From DYFC01 sp041658585 (lineage in GTDB: Bacteria > Nitrospirota > Thermodesulfovibrionia > Thermodesulfovibrionales > SM23-35): 56,287 nt of DNA. The notes under the pieces are model-generated. The model worked only from the letters and a program-made list of their open reading frames with translations, searched no databases and was not told where the DNA came from. Location of the stretch: the NCBI GenBank assembly GCA_041658585.1, contig JBAZZX010000014.1:1-56287 (forward strand). Direction: 5' to 3'. Positions 42,735-50,347 of this stretch are shown one piece after another. The stretch's first letter is position 1; every line of letters starts with the position of its first letter. The position numbers were made by a program, and so were the translations under genes.

Positions 42735-42778
42735 CTGCCCGCCCTTAAGACGTCTTTCTAATAAGTTTAGCTAAACAT

Positions 42779-42976
42779 TTATCGCTTACGATGCCGTATC
42801 TCATCTGCGGTCATATCGAAATCGAGTTTTCCCTTCATTGATTTTATCTTCTCTATCTTCTTCTTCCTCAGATAGTCGTCGATGGCGATCTTCACCGCTG
42901 ATGTTTTAGACCTGCTTTTCGTCTCCTTCATAAGCAGGTCCAGCCTATCTTTTTCAATCGTTACAGTTGCACGCAT
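42779..42976 (-). CDS. Orphan VapB-type antitoxin
   Basis: 65 residues from the ATG at 42976, preceded by GAGG. MRATVTIEKDRLDLLMKETK, then KTSAVKIAIDDYLRKKK, is the ribbon-helix-helix form of a VapB/DUF2191 antitoxin. The C-terminal toxin-binding part (MKGKLDFDMTADEIRHRKR) follows. No VapC PIN-domain gene is next to it; downstream is the end of convergent hisH. It may be a leftover or may act on a remote toxin. Confidence 0.7.
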   Translation of the reverse strand: MRATVTIEKDRLDLLMKETKSRSKTSAVKIAIDDYLRKKKIEKIKSMKGKLDFDMTADEIRHRKR

Positions 42977-43063
42977 ATTTACCTCTTTATTGTGATTATT
43001 ATATATTTTATTCCTCTTAAAAAAGAAGTTGTATTCATCATTTGCAAAAGCATTATTTAACAA

Positions 43064-43098
43064 ATTAATCATTGTTAGTAACTACGTCCCTAATCCTC
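43064..43098. repeat. 35-bp direct repeat, left copy
   Basis: Matches 43947-43981 with one mismatch. Its last 15 bases (ACGTCCCTAATCCTC) are repeated once more in tandem (43099-43113). The pair brackets the BrnTA genes. Confidence 0.85.
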
Positions 43099-43140
43099 AC
43101 GTCCCTAATCCTCATAATAATGTTTGTTTTGCTTTGTCAA

Positions 43141-43159
43141 GTATATTATGATAATATAC
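43141..43159. promoter_or_regulatory. BrnTA operator
   Basis: A perfect palindrome GTATATTAT-G-ATAATATAC ending four bases before the brnT ATG. BrnA antitoxins repress their own operon, and this is the obvious site. Confidence 0.65.
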
Positions 43160-43163
43160 AAAT

Positions 43164-43481
43164 ATGATCGACCTCGATAAAGTAGAGGGATTTGATTGGG
43201 ATACCGGAAATGCCCGCAAGAACGATAAGCATAACGTCACGCAAGCGGAGGCCGAGCAGGTTTTTCTTAATGAGCCGCTTTTCATTACTCCGGATGAAAA
43301 ACATAGCGGTTCCGAACGCAGATATCGAGCTCTTGGAGAAACGGCAATCGGTCGGCAATTGACGGTCATTTTCACTTTGAGACAGGCCGGTGCGCTGGTG
43401 CGCGTCATATCTGCCCGTAATATGAACGCTAAAGAAAGGAAATTATATGAGCAAGAAATTAAAAGTAATCCCGAAATTTAA
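43164..43481 (+). CDS. brnT: BrnT family toxin
   Basis: 105 residues, slightly long for BrnT. FDWDTGNARKNDKHNVTQAEAEQVF, read as FDWDTGNARKNDKHNV and TQAEAEQVFLNEPLF, is the family start. RYRALGETAIGRQLTVIFTL and RVISARNMNAKERKLYE follow. BrnT is a ribonuclease toxin with a RelE-like fold. It is upstream of its antitoxin and overlaps it by 35 bases, as is typical. Confidence 0.9.
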   Translation: MIDLDKVEGFDWDTGNARKNDKHNVTQAEAEQVFLNEPLFITPDEKHSGSERRYRALGETAIGRQLTVIFTLRQAGALVRVISARNMNAKERKLYEQEIKSNPEI

Positions 43482-43731
43482 GTCAGAAGCGGAAGAGCGC
43501 CGTTTCTGGGAGACACACGACACCACTGAATATTTTGATTCTACCAAGATGGTTCGTGCGCGTTTCCCGAATCTAAAGCCTTCCACTCAATCCATTTCTT
43601 TGCGTCTACCGCTCTCGCTCCTTGAAGCAATCCGCATTGAGGCAAACAAACGGGATGTGCCTTACCAGTCGCTCATAAAGGTATGGCTATCGGAACAACT
43701 GAAACAGCAGTCAAGAATAAAATCAGCATAA
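43447..43731 (+). CDS. brnA: BrnA family antitoxin
   Basis: 94 residues. An N-terminal toxin-binding segment (FKSEAEERRFWETHDTTEYFD) and a C-terminal ribbon-helix-helix (SISLRLPLSLLEAIRIEANKR, in parts) followed by PYQSLIKVWLSEQL. It neutralises BrnT and should bind the palindrome at 43141-43159. Confidence 0.9.
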   Translation: MSKKLKVIPKFKSEAEERRFWETHDTTEYFDSTKMVRARFPNLKPSTQSISLRLPLSLLEAIRIEANKRDVPYQSLIKVWLSEQLKQQSRIKSA

Positions 43732-44029
43732 TGGCGATTGTTTAGAATTGAGGGGACAGGCGTTGCAGGCTGATAAGCTCGTACTGCCACCAAATTCCCC
43801 TGATGATTTCAGGAAACTCCAAGTAGGAATATGGTAATGGCAAAGAAAAAGGGCTCTTCGCGTAGTCGAGCGGGTCAATTTACGTTTTCTCCGAGTCTTT
43901 GAAGAAACATCTCATTATCCCCGTTGTCTTTGTCAAACTCCCGGGGATTAATCATTGTCAGTAACTACGTCCCTAATCCTCTCAAGGGCTGACCCCTTTC
44001 ATTTTCTTTTAGTTTTCTTAAATTCTGAC
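43732..44029 (+). other. Gap with two short gene remnants
   Basis: No full gene. An open stretch ending at 43837 (QADKLVLPPNSPDDFRKLQV and a stop) is joined by TAATG to a 21-codon frame at 43837-43902 (MAKKKGSSRSRAGQFTFSPS). These look like broken ends of lost genes and cannot be assigned. The right copy of the 35-bp repeat (43947-43981) closes the gap. Confidence 0.35.
43947..43981. repeat. 35-bp direct repeat, right copy
   Basis: Partner of 43064-43098, 34 of 35 bases identical; about 880 bp apart. Confidence 0.85.
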
Positions 44030-44341
44030 TCACATTAAGATTGCCATTAAGAAGCCACTTAAAAAGAGTGAAATTATTCCGGCAACAAAAGAAACCTTCC
44101 ATAATTTGCTAAACATACCAATCATTCGAGTGCGAAGCCAGAAGTAGCAAACAAACATGACAACAGGAACTAAGATTCCAGTAATAGCATTAGGTTTTAC
44201 GGCTGCTTTGTTATACCAACTCGAATAACTCAATAATAAAATAAACCACCCCCACCCCCATCGGCTTTTAGACTTTAATGGTGATTTATAATATATTTCA
44301 TCATCAGCCTCGTCACTCTGTTGTGGTTTGTTCTCTGACAT
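44030..44341 (-). CDS. Small membrane protein, unknown family
   Basis: 103 residues. An acidic cytoplasmic start (MSENKPQQSDEADDEIYY) is followed by three hydrophobic segments (FILLLSYSSW, ITGILVPVVMFVCYFWL, VSFVAGIISLFLSGFLMAIL), of which the last two are clear membrane helices. It starts eight bases after the broken zinc-ribbon gene and is probably in the same transcript. I do not recognise it. Confidence 0.6.
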   Translation of the reverse strand: MSENKPQQSDEADDEIYYKSPLKSKSRWGWGWFILLLSYSSWYNKAAVKPNAITGILVPVVMFVCYFWLRTRMIGMFSKLWKVSFVAGIISLFLSGFLMAILM

Positions 44342-44349
44342 AGCCCCTC

Positions 44350-44676
44350 CTATGCCTTTTTCAAAATTTCATAATGCTTGCCGCTCTGCCATCCCGTATT
44401 CGAGACTTTCAAAAAATCAGAGTAGCCGCAGTTCTCGCAATACAATTTCAACGTCAAAGTAAAGCCATACTTTGCATCACTTTTGCAGTCCGTGTTGTAT
44501 TTATTGACAGCTTCCTTGGTATGTTCTCCGTATTCGAGAATTCACATAATTTCTCGATCGGGGCATTTAGGGCAGAAGAAATAGAAATAATCAGACTCGC
44601 CAGTTGCACCCTCTAGGCGACCGCCCATGATTTCTTTAGAGCCATGATAAGGTTTTCCGTTGTTAAATGTGGTCAT
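44350..44676 (-). pseudogene. Zinc-ribbon-type protein gene with an in-frame UGA
   Basis: A 109-codon frame with a good AAAGGAG site before its ATG, open from end to end except for one TGA at codon 45 (44542-44544). Before it the protein reads MTTFNNGKPYHGSKEIMGGR and ends CPKCPDREIM; after it, ILEYGEHTKEAVNKYN and later LYCENCGYSDFLKVSNTGW. The CPKC and CENC pairs suggest one zinc ribbon split by the stop. The simplest reading is a nonsense mutation (CGA to TGA). UGA recoding is a remote option. The family is not recognised. Confidence 0.6.
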
Positions 44677-44714
44677 ATTATTTTCTCCTTTCTCTCTATT
44701 ACTACATAACGAGT

Positions 44715-44865
44715 CTGTAGAAAAAGTCCTCGTTGATACAAACAGCCGTAATTTTGGGGGTCTCTCACCCCTTCAATCAACTGTGATCGTTCAATACGGC
44801 TCATTTCACGAAGCCTATTTCTGCTCGTCCTCTCACAAATATTTTAGTAAGGACTTTTTCTACAG
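44715..44865. repeat. IS-derived or MITE-like element with 16-bp inverted ends
   Basis: Ends CTGTAGAAAAAGTCCT (44715-44730) and its exact complement (44850-44865); 151 bp in total with no transposase inside. This end sequence resembles those of DDE-type insertion sequences. No target duplication could be made out. Confidence 0.75.
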
Positions 44866-44969
44866 CTTCAACGCCAACAATGAGGCGCAGGGGCAACCAG
44901 CCTTCGCAAAAAAGTACAGAGGCTATTCCCTGTCGCCTCGATTTATTTATACTATACTTTACTGCCTTC

Positions 44970-45371
44970 TTATTTGGTCGTCCAATATTCGTTATCAGTT
45001 AAGGTCTTCTTGACAGCATTTATCTGCCCGATTGTTGCTTCATGCTCTCTGGCGAATGTAACGGCTTTATCGCGGACTGTTTTGATCCCGGCTTTATCGC
45101 TGCGGGTTGGCAAGGGCCATGAACGTGTGGTACCGTCCTGAAATGTGACTTGAAGTTGGTTATTGCTAATATGACAACTCATCCGCTGCGTGGCGAAGGT
45201 TCTGCGAGGGCTGCGGCCCATAGCAATTTCCGAAGGTTTTGTTAAATCGTCTGTCGTTGATTGTGGTGGTAATTTCAAAATACGCCTGAGGACATCATCC
45301 TCCGTTTCTCCAAATTTTCCTTGACTTGCGATAACTTGCCACACATCTTCCGATACCCTGATTGTTCTCAT
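44970..45371 (-). CDS. SeqA N-domain-like ribbon-helix-helix protein
   Basis: 133 residues. The first ~35 (MRTIRVSEDVWQVIASQGKF, then GETEDDVLRRILKL) match the SeqA N-terminal oligomerisation/RHH pattern. The C-terminal half (QVTFQDGTTRSWPLPTRSDK, then IKTVRDKAVTFAREHEAT) is not SeqA's GATC-binding domain and is not recognised. A GGAGG ribosome site and a strong promoter lie upstream. Likely a DNA-binding regulator of a mobile or restriction-related module. Confidence 0.65.
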   Translation of the reverse strand: MRTIRVSEDVWQVIASQGKFGETEDDVLRRILKLPPQSTTDDLTKPSEIAMGRSPRRTFATQRMSCHISNNQLQVTFQDGTTRSWPLPTRSDKAGIKTVRDKAVTFAREHEATIGQINAVKKTLTDNEYWTTK

Positions 45372-45399
45372 AGCGACCTCCTAAGATAGATTTGCTACC

Positions 45400-45428
45400 A
45401 TAATAGTCTAACTACTATAAGAAGTCAA
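45400..45428 (-). promoter_or_regulatory. Strong promoter with repeat operator upstream of the SeqA-like gene
   Basis: Minus strand TTGACT (45428-45423), 17-base spacer, TATTAT (45405-45400). Two near-copies of TAGTTGACT / TAGTTAGACT overlap the boxes, which fits self-repression by an RHH protein. Confidence 0.6.
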
Positions 45429-45602
45429 CTACTTTTTATATCTTCTATTTCAATCTTGGTACAACATTTATTTTTAAGCGTACCCTATAATTGCTTAAAA
45501 GATTATAACTTCACAGTTTGATTGTCAATTATTTTGCCGGGAAACAGGTAATAATTGTCACGATTATTCCATATAATATCGTTATTTTTATCAATAAATA
45601 GT

Positions 45603-45731
45603 GTCTGTGTATAAACTCAGGTTTTGTCATCCTCCGGCTTGACCGGTGGATCTATAACCCATTGAAAAGACTGGATTCCCCGATCGAGTCGGAGAATGAC
45701 GGATTGCTTGGATCGCAGTTTATAAACAGAC
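45603..45731. repeat. REP/MITE-like nested palindrome
   Basis: Outer arms GTCTGTGTATAAACT and AGTTTATAAACAGAC (one mismatch) enclose an inner pair TCATCCTCCG / CGGAGAATGA. It lies in the 422-base gap between the SeqA-like gene and the GGDEF gene; the rest of the gap is A/T-rich with nothing recognised beyond the promoter at 45400-45428. Confidence 0.75.
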
Positions 45732-45793
45732 TCTAATCAGAAAAAATTATCTTCAAATGAAAATGTCCGGTTTTCGGCAAAATTTAATGTTTA

Positions 45794-47794
45794 TCAGCCC
45801 TGCCACAACACCGTTCTGTCTTTCCCCTCCATCTTTGCGCGGTAGAGGGCCTTGTCGGCGCTGCGGATAATCTCCTTGCGGTCCTTTCCGTCGGCGGGAT
45901 ATGTGGCTATGCCGATGCTGATGGTTATGGCGTCCCTGGGGAACTCGTTCCACATCTTTGGAATCCGTTCTTTTATGGAATCTCTGATCCTCTCGGCAAC
46001 ATGCAATGCCTCGGGTTTCTCGGTCTGAGGCATAATTATCGCGAACTCCTCTCCTCCGAACCGCGCAATGACGTCGATAATACGCAGGTTGTCCTTGGCG
46101 ATACTGGAAATTGATTTCAGGATCTCATCCCCGGCAAGATGCCCTTCCGTATCGTTGAAGAGTTTGAAGTCGTCTATATCAAGCATGGCGAGTGCAAATG
46201 TGAGGTTGTGGCGCTCCGAACGGTGCAGCTCTTCATAGAACCGCTCCTCAAAATATCTCCTATTGAAAAGCCCTGTCAGAGAATCCGTAATGGAAAGCTC
46301 TCTAAGATGCCCTGCAAGGCTATAGTAATTCGACCGTTCAAGCGCTATGGAAGCATATGACGCGAATGACCGGAGCAGGTGCATGTCATCTTCAGAAAAT
46401 ATCTCGCCGGTAATCTTGTCCGTTATGTTCAACACCCCTATCGTCTTTTCACCTAGCTTAAGCGGGATGCTTATGAAAGAGCCTGTTCTGTATTTCGGGT
46501 TTATCTCCCCTTTCCACCATTCATTATGCTCAATGTCCTTCACCAGCACAGGCACGCCGTCTTTGAAAACCCTTCCGGCAATGCCTTCACCGGAGTTGAT
46601 CTTTATCTCGCCCAGCAGTCTTCTGTTAATGCCTTTTGCCGCCTTTATAGTAAGACATGACGAATCATTACCATCCATCAGCATTAAAGATCCTCTTTCA
46701 GCTTCCGCAATCCTCACGGATGTTTCTAATATTGCTTCGTAGAGCTGCTCCGGATCTCTCACAGGGGTAATGTGTTCGGCTGCCGCGCCGAGCACGTCTA
46801 TATCTTTCATATGTCTGTGACATGTGTCCTGCATATCCATAACCCTGAGAATAAAGCCCGTAACTCTGCATATTTCCGAAATAATCTCTGCATCCTCTTT
46901 TGTGACAGGCGAGTTGATGAGATTTAATATCCCTGCGACCCTGCCGTCGGAAATAATTGGAAATGAATACAGTGAAAGGACGTCATCATTCAATCCCATT
47001 TGCAGGATGTCCATTGCCGATTCGGTATAGAAAGGAGACTGTCTTTCAATCATTTCAGACAGGACGCCTGTTGTCCTTAAAACGGTCCCTTTCAGATATT
47101 CTTTTAATCTGCCCCCCGTCCTGAGCGGAGTAAAGACGTTATTGTTTTTCACCAGAATGGATATGCTTTCCGCATTGAACAGGAAAAGAAGGATATCAAT
47201 CAGCACATCGAAAACGGTATCAGCCTGCTTATCTATTTTCATGTCGGATATCAGGCTCATGATGATCTTCATCACCTTATATCTTTTTTCATGCACACTG
47301 CATTGATAGGCGCCTTTTAATACAAGGCTGAAAATTGAGCGAATATACCGTGCGGCATAATGCAGGTCTGAAAGCTCCTTTACGGCGATTTCAGAATGCA
47401 GGGATTCAGGCTGATATGCAGGCAAACCGTACAAACGTCCTTTTTTTCCGTAAAACTTCCAGTAATCTCCGGCAGTAAGATATACCCCGCCGCCTGAGAT
47501 GACGAAAAATTTATCATTGACAGAAAGAGGGATAAAAAAATAATGCTGGTCGCCCGGACCTTTAAAAACCGACACATCGCTCCTGTGGCCGGCCTTGTCT
47601 ATGGATTTACGCATGAAATCATTGTATTCGGTCCCGCCTAATTCCGACGCCCTGACGGCTTTGAGAATATTATTTTCATTTACCGGCGGCAGGATGATAT
47701 TCCCCTTCTTTCCGTAGAGGGAAAGATAGAGGCCGGTCAGTTTTGAAAGATGGGCCTGCAAAGAAGATATATTGTCGAAATCAAAAAGCTCCAT
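45794..47794 (-). CDS. PocR-GAF-GGDEF diguanylate cyclase
   Basis: 666 residues. An N-terminal PocR-type sensory domain (about 1-165: FDNISSLQAHLSKLTGLYLS, GDQHYFFIPL, FFVISGGGVYL) is followed by one degenerate and one clear GAF domain (about 175-490; GSLMLMDGNDSSCLTIKAAKG, IPLKLGEKTIGVLNITD). The C-terminal GGDEF domain (about 505-666) has LTGLFNRRYFEERF and the active signature FGGEEF, so it should make cyclic di-GMP. No inhibitory RxxD was found. No membrane helix is seen. Single gene upstream of a REP-like element. Confidence 0.9.
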   Translation of the reverse strand: MELFDFDNISSLQAHLSKLTGLYLSLYGKKGNIILPPVNENNILKAVRASELGGTEYNDFMRKSIDKAGHRSDVSVFKGPGDQHYFFIPLSVNDKFFVISGGGVYLTAGDYWKFYGKKGRLYGLPAYQPESLHSEIAVKELSDLHYAARYIRSIFSLVLKGAYQCSVHEKRYKVMKIIMSLISDMKIDKQADTVFDVLIDILLFLFNAESISILVKNNNVFTPLRTGGRLKEYLKGTVLRTTGVLSEMIERQSPFYTESAMDILQMGLNDDVLSLYSFPIISDGRVAGILNLINSPVTKEDAEIISEICRVTGFILRVMDMQDTCHRHMKDIDVLGAAAEHITPVRDPEQLYEAILETSVRIAEAERGSLMLMDGNDSSCLTIKAAKGINRRLLGEIKINSGEGIAGRVFKDGVPVLVKDIEHNEWWKGEINPKYRTGSFISIPLKLGEKTIGVLNITDKITGEIFSEDDMHLLRSFASYASIALERSNYYSLAGHLRELSITDSLTGLFNRRYFEERFYEELHRSERHNLTFALAMLDIDDFKLFNDTEGHLAGDEILKSISSIAKDNLRIIDVIARFGGEEFAIIMPQTEKPEALHVAERIRDSIKERIPKMWNEFPRDAITISIGIATYPADGKDRKEIIRSADKALYRAKMEGKDRTVLWQG

Positions 47795-47851
47795 GGCTGC
47801 CCTGTTACCCGAATATATTTTTTGATTTGCAGAAGCGTGGTAACTCCGCTC

Positions 47852-48325
47852 CTACAGGTTTTCCGTTAATTTCAGCCTTTGTAAAAGCTCCCCCATGCTC
47901 AACAGCAATAAAGGGTGGGTCACATCCCCTGCTATTTCACAGAGCGGCCTCAGCACAAATTCTCTATCCTGCATATGAGGATGAGGTATCCTGAGGCCCT
48001 CCTCATCATCTACAATATTATTATCGTAAAGAAGTATATCGAGATCAATTATGCGTGGTCCCCAAAGGAAGGTCTCCTCCCTCCCCATTTCCTTTTCGAT
48101 ATCTTTTAATGTATTCAAAAGCTCAAACGGCTTCAGGTCCGTTTCTATTTCTATCGCCATATTAAGGAACAAGGGCTGGTCTCTTACCCCCCAGGGCTTT
48201 GTCTCATACAGCGAGGATTCTTTGCTTACCGTGGTCCCCTTTTGCCTGAGAAGACTGATAGCCTGTTTGCAATTAAATTCCCTGTCCCCCAGATTTGAAC
48301 CGATCCCTATATAGGCAACAGACAT
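47852..48325 (-). CDS. folK: 6-hydroxymethyl-7,8-dihydropterin pyrophosphokinase
   Basis: 157 residues. YIGIGSNLGDRE at the start, LYETKPWGVRDQPLFLNMA, and GPRIIDLDILLYDN with the metal-binding Asp pair, then IPHPHMQDREFVLRPL. It transfers pyrophosphate from ATP to the pterin in folate synthesis. Starts seven bases after the dapL stop; no other folate gene is near. Confidence 0.95.
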   Translation of the reverse strand: MSVAYIGIGSNLGDREFNCKQAISLLRQKGTTVSKESSLYETKPWGVRDQPLFLNMAIEIETDLKPFELLNTLKDIEKEMGREETFLWGPRIIDLDILLYDNNIVDDEEGLRIPHPHMQDREFVLRPLCEIAGDVTHPLLLLSMGELLQRLKLTENL

Positions 48326-48332
48326 TATCTAT

Positions 48333-49505
48333 TTACAGAATATTCCGTATCCTCTCGACCGCTTCCTGAATCCTTTCGGAAGACGCGGTCAATGCAAATC
48401 TGATGTAGCCTTCTCCCGGCGCGCCGAATCCGTTGCCGGGTGTTCCAAGCACCCCTGCCTTGTTCAGTAAATGCGCAACGAACGATGCTGAATCGAAACG
48501 CGGCGGCACCTTAGCCCAGAGATAAAAGGTTGCATCAGGTTTTAAGAGGTCCATGCCGAGACTCTTCAAACCCGTGTAAAGGATATCCCTTCTTTCCCTG
48601 TAGGTATTTCTTATCTTTGCCAGCACTGAATCTTCCGTGCCGAGGGCGACGATGGCAGCCTCCTGAACGGCCTGGAAAACGCCTGAATCAAGGTTGGTCT
48701 TTACCTTACCGAGACCTACAAGGACCTCCTTGTTACCGACGGCGAAACCGATCCTCCAGCCCGTCATATTGTAGGTCTTGGAAAGGGAATGAAACTCTAT
48801 GCCCACTTCTTTTGCGCCGGGCATCTGCATAAAACTCAGCGGCTTTTTATTATAGTAAATCTCGGTGTATGAAGCGTCGTGGCAGACTATGATATTGTAT
48901 TTGACGGCAAACCTTATTACTTCCTTAAAAAACTCCTCCGAGGCGGATGCGGAAGTGGGATTGTTCGGATAGTTGATGAACATAAGCTTTGCTTTCCGTA
49001 ATGCCTTTTCCGGTATTGCCCCGAGATCCGGCAGAAAATTATTTTCTTCGGTTAAGGGCATAATATGGCTCTTGCCGCCGGCGAAAAGTGTTCCTATCGG
49101 ATAAACAGGATAACCCGGAGAAGACACAAGCACGACATCGCCGGGGTTAATGAATGCAAGCGGGATATGGCCGATGCCCTCCTTTGAACCGATCAAAGAG
49201 AGGACTTCAGTTTTGGCGTCAAGATCGGACTTAAATCTCTTCTTGTACCATCCGGCGACGGCTTCTCTGAAAGAAAGCATCCCTTCATAGGACGGATAGC
49301 GATGGTGGGCAGGGTTTTGCACCGCCTTTTGCATGGCCTGAATAATATGGGAAGGCGTCGGGATATCGGGATCGCCTATGCTCAGGTCTATGACGTCGGC
49401 GCCCTTTTGCAGGGCCTTCTGTTTCATTTTATCTATCGATGCGAACAGATATGGAGGAAGATGCTTGATCCTTGAGGCTAATTCTACGGAAATCTTCTTT
49501 TTCAA
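48333..49505 (-). CDS. dapL: LL-diaminopimelate aminotransferase
   Basis: 390 residues, a class I/II PLP aminotransferase. IDLSIGDPDIPTP, PSYEGMLSFREAVAGWY, GSKEG, NYPNNPTSASAS and the PLP lysine K243 in HSLSKTYNMTGWRIG all fit the DapL branch, which converts tetrahydrodipicolinate directly to LL-diaminopimelate for lysine and cell wall. Other aminotransferases of the same subclass cannot be fully excluded. Coupled to folK. Confidence 0.85.
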   Translation of the reverse strand: MKKKISVELASRIKHLPPYLFASIDKMKQKALQKGADVIDLSIGDPDIPTPSHIIQAMQKAVQNPAHHRYPSYEGMLSFREAVAGWYKKRFKSDLDAKTEVLSLIGSKEGIGHIPLAFINPGDVVLVSSPGYPVYPIGTLFAGGKSHIMPLTEENNFLPDLGAIPEKALRKAKLMFINYPNNPTSASASEEFFKEVIRFAVKYNIIVCHDASYTEIYYNKKPLSFMQMPGAKEVGIEFHSLSKTYNMTGWRIGFAVGNKEVLVGLGKVKTNLDSGVFQAVQEAAIVALGTEDSVLAKIRNTYRERRDILYTGLKSLGMDLLKPDATFYLWAKVPPRFDSASFVAHLLNKAGVLGTPGNGFGAPGEGYIRFALTASSERIQEAVERIRNIL

Positions 49506-49693
49506 ACCGACCCCCTGCTTTTTGTTTGCTATATTATATACTATAATTGTACATACTGATAAAAAATAGCCCTTCCGGGAATTGTGCGGGTAGAAAAGGA
49601 ATGCACAACCACAGGAATTTCGAAAGAAACAAAAAATAAAGTTTCGGCAGTAACCGGATTGAAGATACTTTTAAAAAAGATAACGTCCGCGAC

Positions 49694-49729
49694 AAAAAAA
49701 ATAGGGCACTGAAGAACTTTCAGTGCCCT
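49694..49729 (-). terminator. Rho-independent terminator after the KAEP-repeat gene
   Basis: An 11-bp stem AGGGCACTGAA / TTCAGTGCCCT with a five-base loop; on the minus strand it is followed by ATTTTTTTT. Confidence 0.92.
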
Positions 49730-49749
49730 TAACCATATTTCAAGAGAAA

Positions 49750-50205
49750 TTATTTCTTCTCTGTCTTTGCAGGTTCAGCCTTCTTCTCTGCCTTTACGGG
49801 CTCGGCTTTCTTCTCTGCCGCCTTAATGGCAACGCTCTTTGCCGTCATCTTGCCGTCAGCCTCTGAATACTTTACTGTGACCTTATCACCAACCTTAACG
49901 TCGGCAATGGCCTTTTTGTCTTTACCCATCATGATCTTTGTTTTGTCATCACAGGTAACGACTGTATCACCCTTCTTACCTTTTACGGTAATGGTGTTGG
50001 CCTTTGCATCGACTGCCGCAACGTCGCCGGTCACCTGCTTAACCTTTGCAGGGGCCGCCTTTTTCTCCGCCACTGCAGGTTCAGCCTTTTTCTCCGCCTT
50101 TACAGGTTCGGCTTTCTTCTCTACCGCCTTATCGGCTGCAAAGGAAAGACCCGCGAAGGAGAGAACGAAAATAAGAGATACGATAATCGCTAATGTTTTC
50201 TTCAT
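49750..50205 (-). CDS. Secreted KKAEP-repeat protein with DUF5666-like core
   Basis: 151 residues. The ATG at 50205 follows an almost perfect ribosome site (AAAGGAGGTG, six bases away). Signal peptide ending SFAADK. Then Lys/Ala/Glu/Pro repeats (KKAEPVKAEKKAEPAVAEKK), a compact beta-rich core (about 55-125: GDVAAVDAKANTITVKGK, VGDKVTVKYSEADGKM) and the same repeats again at the end. It is predicted to be exported, basic and flexible at both ends, possibly wall-associated. High expression is likely from the ribosome site and terminator. Function unknown. Confidence 0.8.
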   Translation of the reverse strand: MKKTLAIIVSLIFVLSFAGLSFAADKAVEKKAEPVKAEKKAEPAVAEKKAAPAKVKQVTGDVAAVDAKANTITVKGKKGDTVVTCDDKTKIMMGKDKKAIADVKVGDKVTVKYSEADGKMTAKSVAIKAAEKKAEPVKAEKKAEPAKTEKK

Positions 50206-50347
50206 CCAAATCACCTCCTTTCATTTTTAAATGTGCAGAAATTGTAAAACAATTTTTTTCTTTTCGCAACAACTTATTAATGCAAAAGGCTTGCCATAAG
50301 AAAAAAGCCGATAAATCAAGGCGGATAGTCCCAGGGGTGTTCCTCTT

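Noticed and set aside
43084..43113. Two tandem 15-bp repeats as a possible CRISPR array
   Set aside because: Only two copies, no spacers, no cas genes.
44374..45013. Plus-strand frames through the 44.4-45.0 kb gap
   Set aside because: They run across the inverted-repeat element and antisense to the zinc-ribbon pseudogene; no start sites or domains.
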